Assembly: GCA_035610365.1 (NCBI GenBank)
Contig: CM069432.1
Coordinates: forward strand, 177,677,027 to 177,741,026
Source: Aquatica leii
Taxonomy: Eukaryota > Arthropoda > Insecta > Coleoptera > Lampyridae
Length of the DNA: 64,000 nt
Direction: 5' to 3'
Shown here: positions 13,801 to 25,800 of the stretch, piece by piece
Layout of the letters: every line of letters starts with the position of its first letter
Numbering within the stretch: position 1 is the first letter of the stretch
Notes under the pieces: generated by a model
Told to the model about the DNA's origin: nothing
Database searches by the model: none
Seen by the model: only the letters and a program-made list of their open reading frames with translations
Translations under genes and position numbers: made by a program

Positions 13801-16800
13801 AAGAAAACTATCGTGTTTTTGTGGGGGACCTTGTCCCCATATAGGAATCTCTTTGTGGATAGATAAAATGCTTTCTAAAATAATAAAAAAACGTTTTTGT
13901 ATACTTTTCAAATTTGGTTTAATAGTAATTGTTGGAATATGTAACTCCATCTTTGTCTTAAATACTGGCGACATCAAATCAACATACTCTCCATATCTTA
14001 AAAACTTGTGTAATTATATTTTCAGGGTATCTATTATCTTACTCAGAAGACGACACATGCTTCTTTAGTATATCTAAAGAAAGTCGAGTGGATTTTACCA
14101 AACTTTCAACAACCTTACAATTAAAATAAGCAAAAACTTCAATACAATCATTATGGATAATGTGAATGTCTGATAGAGCATTAGAATCAATTTCTTTAAA
14201 TGCTATAAGGAAATATTCAGTGCACATTTCATACGATATTATTGTTTACCAGCGTCATCTTTTATATTTGACACTGAGCCTACTTGTCTAAGGGCTTTTA
14301 CGGGGTCTAACCAGTTATATTTTTCGTTTTGTATTGCAGGATGAGTCATGGTATCAACAAACGCATTGATGAGAGAAATTACAGATGTTTCAACTGTGCA
14401 TAATTTTATTTGTAGTTCAATTGCTAAAACAGTAAGTACTCAAAAATTGCATAAAAAACGCAGGCTATACTTTTTTTTTTTTTAAATTCGATACATCGAT
14501 CTAGTAAATCATCAGGAAATAACGGTTCCGTGAAGCAATATAATAATCTTGTATTGGCAATTCCGTCAAGAACTTCATCAACACGAGCTTCTTTCATGTC
14601 GGTCACCTATAGGGTAGTATGAATTATTTTCTTTAAAACTACATAAATTTACCTCTTTAACAAACAGTTCTACAGAATCTAATACACTTGTAACATCTTT
14701 GCAAAAATCAAGAATTTTTATACACGTCCATGTAATCGTCGACAGACCAGGCATAAAAGCATTTTGCATGTTTAATAGTTTTTGCCTCAATAACGAAAGA
14801 AACAGTTTGTTCATATTTTGTCTTAAATCATCATTTTTCTTTACAAGCTGTTTAACCACTTCCCAGGCATATAATATTTTCTCTTTACAAAATACTAAAA
14901 TCTGAGCAATGCCGGGAACAGCTATAAATAAAACTTTTGTTTTGTTTTTTAGTATACTGTCTAAAATACGTACGTAAGTCTAATGTATACATGTTCTCTG
15001 TCTCTCGGATAGCTTCTATAATGTAAGGGTTAAAGTTTACAACAAATTTAGCGGTTCTATGGTTTATTAATAGTATAGGAGAATTAAGTACTTCTCGAAC
15101 CTAAATTATATATATATAATTTTAAATGCAATTAAAAATGTAGACATACTTGGGGAACATATTTAAACCATGCTTGATGATAAATTTGTTCATAATGAAC
15201 AATCACACAAGACAAAGAGTTGTACAGTTGAATGCACTTTTGAGATTTTTTATGTTTCATTACCTGTAAAATAAAGAATATTCTATGAACAACATTTATT
15301 TACTAACCAAATCGGGAAAAAAAATGACAAAAAAAGGAATATTCAACAACTTGTTTTACAAGCATTGGCAAAAACAAGCTTTTTTACTAAAAACCACGGT
15401 TGAAACCGCTTATTTTATTTTTATTTTCTCAGTTTTTACTTTTCAGTATAAAAAATCTACTTTTTGAAATAGCCTGTGTGTTCCTTTTTTTCTCTTATTT
15501 GTCAGTTCATTGTAATTAGTCGTGACAATCGACTAGTAGACGAAATCGATTTTTTTGAAATAGTCGATTAATGCGACTAGTCGACTAGAACCATTTACAA
15601 AAAACAAAAAATTAGTCTTAGAATTACCATTATAACAAGTAATTGTAATTCAATAATTTCTCAAATTCTCTATTGGGATATTCTTCCGGTCCATGTGAAG
15701 TTAGTAAAACATTACGAGTTTAAGTTCAGAAGCTTTGTTAGCAATTAGTAAAGTGTAAAAGTGCTAACTTTACGCTCTAGTAAAACATTTAAGATCTCAT
15801 TTTGAAAAGTTACTAAATTAGAGCTTTATTATGATTAGTACTTATTACATTTTTATAGCAAAACATCACCAAATATTCAGCTTAAAGTTATAGGAGATTA
15901 AACTATTCTGTAATATCAAAACATTTTCAGCACCAATTTTGAAAAGTCGTTACATATTATGAAATTATTATAACTTTCAGTACAATATATTTTAAGAAGA
16001 AATGAAATTTTTTTGCTCTAAAAAACGTTTTTTGATAGAGAAATATATAATTAATTAACAATCTGCTGATTATTATAAACTATTTTCTATGTTGCATTGC
16101 TTTAGTACCGTGTACGTTATAATTGGTTTTTTAACACGTTGAGCATGGCTGTAAAATCCAAAAAAGCCATTATTAGGATGGTTATTTTTGCATTTATCGA
16201 CGACAATAACTGTTATTTAACTTAATTTTACTGATTTTAATCAAATTGGGTAAAGACTTTCTAGCAAATTGTACAATTTTATTTGTGATATTACATATTG
16301 TCTCGTTGTCCATACAAACTTTTTTGTGCAATTTAGACCGTAAATTATATTACTTGACTTGAATTTTGCTGTAATGCATTTTTTGTTTTGTAAGTTGTTT
16401 GTTGAGAAATGATGTCGGCGTGTAAACTCGTACATACGGGCCCGCTACATAATGAATAAAAGTGAGTTATTTTAAGTGATAAAAGACGGAAATAAAAATT
16501 AAAAGCTGTAAACAGTGATTAATTAAGTGTAAAGTATTGAACTATATCATTAGTGTGAGTGAAAATCATCAATTAAGGACCCAATCAATAAAGGTAACGT
16601 TAATATTATTCTAATATACGAAACAAGAATACCGTGGAAGAACCGAAAAGTGAAGCGGTAAAAATGGAAGAAGCACTTAAAAGCATTCTACAACTGAAGA
16701 AAGAGTTAAAAGAAGACGCACAAAAGAACATGGAAAGCTTGAAAGAAGAGTTTAAAAACAATCAAGAGGAGACCAAAGAGCTCAAAGTGGAATTAAAGAG

Positions 16801-19800
16801 AAGAGAGAATGAAATGATAGAAATGAAAGAGGAAAATGAGAAGTTAAAATTGCGTGTAGGAAACCTAGAAGCAAAATTTGAAGAACAGAATAGAGATAAG
16901 AAAAAACTAAATATAGTGATCAAAGGAATACAAGTTCAAGATGCATTGATAAGAGAAAAAGTAGAAGAAGTTTTACAAGAAAAGATAGGTGTGAAACCAG
17001 AAATAAGAGAAGTATTCAGAGTGGGCAAAGTAGAAGCTAACAAAATAATCGTAGTAAAAATGGAAACTTGGCAAAATAAAATAGAAATAATGAAAAAGAA
17101 GAAGGCATTAAAAGGAACAAACATAAGAATAGAGAATGATCTAACAGTAAAAGAACGAGAAATACAGGCGCACATCAAGACATTTGCAGAAAAAACAAGA
17201 AATGAGGGGAAACGGGCAGAAATAGTTGGATACCAAAAGCTAAAGTGGACGGGAAAGAATGGAGATGGAACCAGCAAAAAAGGAAGCTGGAAGAAGCCGA
17301 CAAGAGCACGTTAATTATCGATAATGATTCAAACAACTAAGCACCACCAACACTAACAATAAGAAGACGAAAATGGCAATGAAAACGGATTACGAGCAGA
17401 AAAGAAAATAAATCAAAATAAAACAAAAAAAGAAGAAACAGCTCTTAGGTTAGGTACGTGGAATATTAGAAGTCTTAATGGAAAGAAGCAGGAGCTCATA
17501 TATGAATTTGAGAAAGCAAACCTAGACATATTAGCAATCACAGAAACAAAGAAAAAAGGAAATGGGATGATAGAAATGGAAAATGGACACTTACTAATAT
17601 ACAGTGGAGTAAAACCAGACGACCGTGCAACTGAAGGAGTAAGGTGCATAATAAAAAAAGATCATGTTAATAGTGTAAATAAATGGGAATTTAAGTAAGG
17701 AAAGATACTAAAAGTTGAAATACAATTAGATCAACAAAACATAATAACTCTTCTAATAATCTACGGCCCAAGCAAAGATGAAAAGACAAAGAAGAAAGAT
17801 GAATTTTGGAAAGATATGAACGAAATGATAGAAAATATAAATAATAGATTAATAATGCTAGGAAACTTTAACTGTCGGGTAGGGAAAAAAGCAATCACGC
17901 GATCGACGTAATAGGACAATACGGAGAAAATCATAAAAACAATAACGGAGATAGACTTATAAATTTTTGCATAGAAAACAACTTAATAATAACGAATACA
18001 TTCTTCAAGCACAAAGAAATACATAAATACACGAGAGAGGTTATAAGCAGAAACGAGAAATCCATAATAGATTACGTAATCATAAACAGAGCATCCAGGA
18101 AAGAAATCGTAGATGTTAAAACAAGAAGAGGACCCGAAATCTACAGTGACCACTATTTGATAGTAGCGAAATTACGTATAATAACGGAAAAAGAAAAAAC
18201 ACTAGAAACAAACACACGCTACAGAACAAGAGTAAACGAGAAGATAAAGACATACAAATTACAAGAAACAGAAACGGCAAGCAAATATAGAAAAAATATA
18301 GACGAGAAAATAGCAGCAAACGCTGACCAATGGGAACTCATGAGTCTAGAACAGATGTGGAGACACTTTAAAGGGATAGCACTGACAACAGCAAGGGAAC
18401 AATGTGGAACAATTGCGCTAGATAAACAAAAGCAACAAACAAAATGGTGGAATAAAGACATCAAAGAACAAGTAAAAGATAAAAAAGAAAAGTGGAAACA
18501 ATATCTAGGAAGTAAAACGAAACAAAATTATATAACATACAAAAATCAACGCATAAAAGTAAAAGAAATGGTCTTACAGGCGAAGCAAAGTACATGGGGA
18601 GAATTCGGTCAAAAAATGGAGGAAGATAGCAAAGGAAAAAAAAAGTTATTCTACCGAGTGTTAAAGACCTTAAGAAAAGGAAAACAACAAATTTTACGAC
18701 AAATAAAATCAAAAGCCAACAAAATTTTAACCGATGAAAAAGAAATTATGGAAAGGTGGAAAGAATATTTCCAAGAACAAGGAATAGAACCAAAAAACTA
18801 CATGTAGGTTACAACAGGCTAGCAACAGTGAGGATGACATAATGGTATGCGCTGCCAAAGAAAAACATCTAGAAGACAACCTCCAAATATGGAAAGAAGA
18901 ACTATCGAAAAGAAAAATGAAAATAAACACGAGCAAGACAAAAGTAATAATGATTATCAAAAAAAAAAAAAATATAAACATATAAAGAAATAGAGAGGTA
19001 ATAGAATAGGTGAACGTATTTAAATACCTGAGAGTTATGATAGGTAGGGATGGAAATATGACAGAAGAAGTGAACGAGAGAATTAGTAACGCCGCGAGAA
19101 TGTACCATAGCCTGAGCAAATCTTTCATAGGTAAACAAGAAGTCAACAGAAAAACAAAAATGACGGTATATAGAACCGCATTCAGACCAATATTAACATA
19201 TGGAAGTGAAAGCTGGGTATTATTCAATGCATTGAAGAGTAAGATCCAAGCCGTGGATATGAAGTATCTAAGAAGAGTTAAGGCTATAACAAGAAGGGAC
19301 AAGATAAGAAACGACATAGTAAGAAAAGAACTAGAAGTAGAGTCAGATATCAATATAACAACAAAAACAACAATTGAGATGGTTATTTATATATATTTGC
19401 AGAATGGACAATAAGAGACAAGTCAAAAACGTGTGGGAAGCAGGAGCAATAAGAAGTAGAACAAGAGGAAGACCCAAGAAGACTTGGAATGACGAAATAA
19501 CGGCGATGATACTAGGCAGAAAAGGCAAAACTTGGACTGAAGCCAAGAAGTTGACAGAGAACAAGAAGGAATGGAAAAAATTTATAAATATAATAAGAAA
19601 TGTAATAAAATAATAAGTGAAATGTATAACCTTACACCTTAGGGTAAAAAGGTTCATGATTATATATAAGTTATTTCTTGTCATAACGTTGCGTTGTCTG
19701 TGCGCAAAATAGTTTAGAGCTATAAAAAAAATAAGTACTGAAACATTCGCGAAGTTTTTGTAAATCATGAGAACGTTCCCGTACTTTTTATCTACGTCTA

Positions 19801-22800
19801 GAGCGTTCACGAAAGAATGTAGAGGCTTCTCGAATGTTTGCAGAAACGTATAAATACGGTTCAAACAAATCGTAGGACAGTTATTTCCGTAATTCGAAGA
19901 GGGCAGTGTTAAGAAGATTATTCAAGTATAAATAAATAACTGCTTAACGCGTGTCAGATAAATGAACAGAGTATAACCTTGTACGTGACTTTAGTGTAAA
20001 CAAACGTTAGTGTTTAAATAAATAGAAGTTTTCCGAGGACTTATCTTCGTGTAAGTGATATAAGTTAGTGTAAGTGTTTTTATTAAATACCCTTAGATTT
20101 AATTCGTTCGGTTAGTTTAAACGCGTACATATATTTTTAGTAAAAATAAATTAGTAGTAATAATAAACGTAACAATTGGTGACAGGTGTCGGCATTGCAA
20201 TTTTTAGTGTAAATACCATTAAGTAATTTAATATCGATTGCGTAAATAACAGTTTAGTTCGTGATACGCGTGTTTATATATAAAGTGTAATCATAACTAT
20301 TTCAGTTCGATAAATTACTGTGTTTAAACTTTTTATTCGTTTTATATTTAAACTTATGCCGGTAAATCGATATCAAACCAAAATGCATGCAAAACTATTT
20401 GAATTTCTTGAATCGATGAATAAAAATATGCAAGAAAAACTGTCCGAAAATTCTCAAAGAGTGAAAAAAATGTTTTACGATAATTCTCAGAAAATAAAAG
20501 AAAATTAAAAAAAAATAGAAGAAAAATTGTTAGAAAATTCTAGAAGTTTAAAAGAAGAAATACAAACAAGCATAAAAAATCAAATTCAAATTGTTCAAGA
20601 GGAAACCCAAGCAGATAGGTTAAATTTAAAAGAAAAATTTGACAAATTAGAAGACAGAATAAAACTGCTTAAAGAAAGAATGAACCAAATGAATTGTCAC
20701 GGTAAAGGAAGCGTCACGAGTGAAGATTTAATAATAGACCATCTGAACAAGTTTAAAGTGGTACCTCCAAAATTTGATGGTAAAATCCCATGGTCAACCT
20801 ATTACAAGCAGTTTGAAGCCGCAGCTGCAGTCAATGTTTGGAGCAACAAGCAGGAAGCAACGTCTTTAATTGTGTGCTTACGTGGAGAAGCTCTTGGAAT
20901 CTTGCAAACTGTTCCTGACCACTTACAAAAAAATTGCAAATTTTTAATTTCACGTTTAGAAATAAGATATGGAGATACTCATCTTCAACAAGTGTACCAG
21001 GCTCAAATTAAAAATCGGGTTCAGAAAGCTGTCAAAAGTCTTCAAGAGTTTGAGGCTGACATCGCCAGATTAACATGGCTTGCGTATCCTACAGCACCAG
21101 ATACCTTCTTGAAGCAGTTGGCTATTCAAACTTTTGTAGACGGCCTCCGAGACAGCGAAACACAGCAGACTCTCCGGTTAGCTCGACCGAAAACGTTTGA
21201 TGACGCATTAACCCATGCTTTAGAGTTTGAAGCAGCAAAACAAGCATCGCAATGAGACGGTCATAGACTCTGCTGTGCTGCAGAAGTACCCGCGCAGACA
21301 TAGGAAAACATCGATGTCAGTAAGGATCTTAAAAATCAAGTCAGGTCCTGTAACGTGGAAAACAAGACCGTGGTAGGCCAATGCACGCCAGTATCTCAAA
21401 TTGTAAGATGCGTGAAGTCTAACTAAGATAGGTCGTCAAAGAAGTGTCCACAACAACTATTGGACATTCATACCACCAAATGCCAAAACCTCAGCCAAGA
21501 CCAGCTGGCTAACGTTAAAGTGTTGATCCAAAAGTATCAAGATGTGTTTGCGCTGGAGAGTGATTCCAAAGGAAGAACTAACATGGTGAAACATAAAATT
21601 AACACCGGAGACGCTCCGCCGATACGGCAACATCCACGCAGACTTTCTTTGGCAAAAAGAAAAGAAGCCGAACAAATAATTACGGATATGGAGAGAGAAG
21701 GCGTGATTGAACCTTCAAATAGCCCATGGACATCCCCAATGGTACTCGTAAAAAAGAAGGACGGATCAACGAGGTTTTGCGTAGACTACAGGCAACTAAA
21801 CGAGGTGACCAAAAAAGGCAGCTACCCATTACCCAGAATTGACGATACGTTAGACACCCTGTCAAGATCCTAGTGGTTTTCGGCATTGGATTTTAAGAGT
21901 GGTTACTGGCAGGTAGAATTGGAACCCAACAATCGTGAGAAAACAGCATTTACGATCGGAAGTGGTTTGTAACAGTTCACTGTGATGCCCTTCGGCCTGC
22001 GTAACGCTCCTGCAACGTTCGAGCGTTTGATGGAAACCATCTTGCGCGGATTGTCTTGGAAGACGTGCTTGATTTACCTGGACAACGGGATCGTAGTTGG
22101 AAGGTCGTTTGAAGAACACTTGAAACACTTGGAAGAAGTGTTTCAGCGACTACGTGGGGCTAATCTCAAACTGAGCCCAAGAAAATGCCACGTGTTTAAA
22201 AAGGAAGTGCAATACCTTGGCGTATTGTGAAAATTTAGCTAACAAATTTATGCACAATAGGGTTTTTGTTCATGTGTAGAAACAAACCTGAGAAGGAAAC
22301 TGAAAACATAAGCCGAAATTATGATTACTATAAACGGTGGTTTTTCTATGTAGTAACGTACGTCCGGTCCGTTCTTTAATTATGTGACAACATTACCCGG
22401 TTGATAACTTTATCCGTGATTTCAATAAGCGGCGTGCCTCGTTTATGAACTGCGAAACAGAAATTTCTCTATACTTAACCTATGGGAAATTCCCCCGCCG
22501 CGCCCCTTAGTATACTATTCTACAACTAACAGATATTACGATACATTAGTCGTGTTCTTTTCAAAGCTCTACTTATCTGAAGCAAACCTTATCTACATTT
22601 GAACTGATCTGATCCTTAACGAACTTTGGAGTTTTCAAAAAAACAGCTGTCTTGTGAACCGTATAAACAACCAATTTGATGTTATATTAAGCTACACTTA
22701 AAGTGATCCAAAAATTTCTTGGCGCTCGAGGGGTAAGGAGAAGGTAGTACAGATCAGTTGTGGTGTAGTTATATTAAGTTCAAAAAAACATTTTTTATGT

Positions 22801-25800
22801 GGCCGGATCTGATCAGAGTAGCTTAGATCTTGTCAGTCAGTTAAAAACAGTTGTAAAGAACTATTGTATGTTTATTTGCGATTAGACAACATTGTGCATT
22901 TTATTTGAACAGTTTCATTTCCGTACAGGTCAAAGTCATTTTCGTACAAGTTAAAGCTATTAAATAATATTAGGATATTGAATTATGAAAGCATAATTTA
23001 AAAGATTTGTACGAATATTCCGTGCACCACAATAACAAAATTTAAAAACGAAATAATTTAGAACCGTGTAGATATTACATTAGTTTTAAGTACGTATATT
23101 GTAAAAAAAAGTTTGGCTTGTAAATTAAATATTTTAATGTATATTTATTTCTATCCCAATAGGAGGACGTTGTTGGTGGGTAGCAATAAATTATTTGCGT
23201 GAGATTATTCAATTTGGTGACATTTCGCACACTAACGCGTCTGCTTCATCGAGCTTTCTTTTATCCTAGACGTTGTCAAATCGAACAGTCCTAAGCAAAT
23301 AATTTATTGCTACCCACAAACGACGTCTTCCTATTCGGATAGAAGTAAATATACATTTACCAGAAATAGTCAGAAGGAAAATAAAAATTAATATAAATAT
23401 ATTGTAGGCTATGTTTGCAACCTTGATGTTTAGCGGTGACTTTTTTGTAATTAAATGGTAACACATTTTAGAAAAACTAAGGTCCAAGTAAATGAAAACA
23501 GCTAATTTGCAACCTCAATATTTGTTTGTTTCCAGAGGTTTCTTTTGATGGGAATGAAACGTCAACAGTAATTTATAGGACTTTTGCAGTGTTATAAGAA
23601 AGTTGTAAGGATCAGGTGTTCAGAAACTTTACAATAGTTACTAAAATTTACTCAAATTAACTTAAAGAAGTCAGTATTTATTAAAATCGTTCAGTTTTTT
23701 GAAGTACATAACAATTCAGAAGAGTAATTATATTTTGGTATTTATCGATAGGTGCAGGATACCAAGATGTTTCTTTATACATGCCTGGTATCTGTACGTT
23801 ACAATTTATTCTTATGTTAATGCTGTGATAGTGTTTGTAGTATCCTTTAACTCTGTAGTAGATTTTAATCTTATAAAACACACAATATGTCGCTATTTTG
23901 TTACAAATGTAATCGTAAACATTTTGTACCTACGTTATAATAAAATAACACGAGATAAATTGAACAAGAACAATCAATCGTTACAATACTTGTGCAAATC
24001 ACTGGTTTGTATATTGAATAAAATACATTTTTTAAAAAGTGATTATAAGCAAGAACACTTAATCACTGTTACCTTCACTTGTGTAATCAACTTGTTTTTT
24101 TCTATAGTATCATTATTTTAAGTAACAACAAGATTTTATTAGAAAGGCATTAATCAACGTATAAAATTCCTCAAAAACCGGTATAAAACAGATTTTTTTA
24201 AACACGACATACCTGCTGCTATAACAAAGACGTATAACTACAACACATTGTACTAAAAAAAACATATGTTTACAGTATTACAAATATGTAATATTAACGT
24301 GTTGTCAATATTTATTTACAATTATTTTTTGTTAACTATAACAAGTATCAGTTTTAGATAAACAAAAGTTATTCGCCGATATTATTTTTCAATTGATAGT
24401 TATATATAAATTAGTGTAAGTGTTTTTGTTTAAATATCGTTAGATTTAATTAGTTACGTGTAGTTATAAACGTGTAAATATTTTGATGTAAATAAATTAA
24501 TTATAAAATTCGTTACACTTGTGTCAGTGTGGAGTTTTACTGTAAATATCAGTAATTTAATATCGTTCCCGTAATAGAAACATTGTGTGATTAATATGAG
24601 ATCGCGTATGTATATAGTGTTCCAGTTCGTTGAAGTAGTGTATTTATTGAGAAAGAATAGAGCGTTATTAAAACCTGTTTTATTAAATTTTTTATTCGTG
24701 CTTAAATTAATGCCGGTGACGCGGTTGCAAGCAGTTAAAATGTATTCAAAATTATTTGAATTTCTCGAAACTATAAAAATGGCGAAGAATCGATGAATAA
24801 AAATATGGAAGAAAATTCTAGAAAAATGGAAGTAAAAATTTTGCAAAAATTCTCAGAAAATAAAAGAAAAATTGATGGAAAATTCTAGACGTTTAAAAGA
24901 AGAAATACGAACAAACATAAAAAATCAAATCAAAATTGTTTAAGAGAAAATCCAAGCAAAAAAATGCAGATTTATGAATGGCAAAATAGAAACAGTAGAA
25001 GACAGAACGAAACTGCTTGAAGAAAGAACGAACCAAATTATTTGCCATGGTAAAGGAAGCGTCACGAGTGAAGATTTAATAATGGAATATGAGAAAGAAA
25101 CCACTCAGATGTTTGAAGTTGTACCTCTAAATTCCAAGCTCAATCTACTACAAGCTGTTTGAAGCGGCAGTTACAAGTAATGGTTAGAGCAGCAAGCAGA
25201 AAGCAACGTCTTTAACAGTGCCCGAGTTGACCAAAAGAGATAAAAGTTAATCTCATCTAGTCATGTTCCGGAGATTACTATTCAAATGGCATCGCCTATA
25301 GAGCAATTGGATAGCATTTATCTCGATGTCAAGATCAATAGAAAGAAGTGTTCAATTACTGGTTGACACAAAAGCGACGACTGTCTGGACATATTACGAA
25401 AAAATGGAGAGACATCATCAGTAACAGTACGACTTCGAACGACGACAGGCGAAGAAATACCTACTCACGGACGGTCAAAAGTAACCATTGGTTTGAGAAA
25501 TGGAGTACTCAACCATCAAGTACTAGTAGCCGACATCACGGAAGAAGTTATCCTGGGAATAGACGTGATAAAGATATATGAGTTCCACGTGGATATGAAG
25601 AACGATGTCTTAAAAACAGTGAAGGATTTTTTTTCCATTCGTCAGAGAACGCAGCCGGGCGAATCTTATTGAGTAAAGACGCGATTCTGCTTGCAAGGAA
25701 TAAAAGTGTGGTGATGGTACGCCTAGAAGGAAATCTCCGGGCCGGCTACATTCGCGCGATTGAACTCATAGAGGGCGACTTAGGTGAAAAAGGACTACTC

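Larger units (their letters stand above)
16430..19640 (+). mobile_element. APE-type LINE with ORF1 and a damaged ORF2
   Basis: This non-LTR retrotransposon lies inside the 14.7-kb dynein intron, antisense to the gene. ORF1 (16,634-17,314) is intact. ORF2 (about 17,410-19,615) encodes an apurinic-type endonuclease and reverse transcriptase, but it has stops and frameshifts and has lost most of the RT core between about 18,807 and 18,835. The 3' end is AT-rich with TAA-like runs near 19,590-19,620. The 5' limit is uncertain; purine-rich leader sequence begins near 16,430. Of the two ORFs only ORF1 could still be translated. Confidence 0.8.
19738..22230 (+). mobile_element. Gypsy LTR retrotransposon copy 1 (5' LTR, gag, part of pol; 3' part missing)
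   Basis: A truncated Ty3/Gypsy element, antisense to the dynein gene. The 5' LTR spans about 19,738-20,174 and starts TGAAACATTCGCGAAG. It resembles the LTR at 28,417-28,826 over scattered blocks. A leader, gag and an RT segment follow. There is no protease, RNase H, integrase or 3' LTR: homology stops at about 22,230 and unrelated sequence begins. A deletion also joins gag directly to a short pre-RT stretch at 21,250-21,460. Confidence 0.8.

Noticed and set aside
16936..17277. Minus-strand open frame of 113 aa
   Set aside because: Shadow of the LINE ORF1 coding strand; Phe/Ser/Ile-rich as expected from a Lys/Glu-rich sense gene.
18727..19353. Long minus-strand open frame (208 aa)
   Set aside because: Antisense of the APE LINE ORF2, hydrophobic and low-complexity; the plus strand holds the recognisable protein.
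19343..19864. Minus-strand frame of 173 aa
   Set aside because: Runs across the LINE end and into the Gypsy LTR, with no domain and AT-driven hydrophobic composition.
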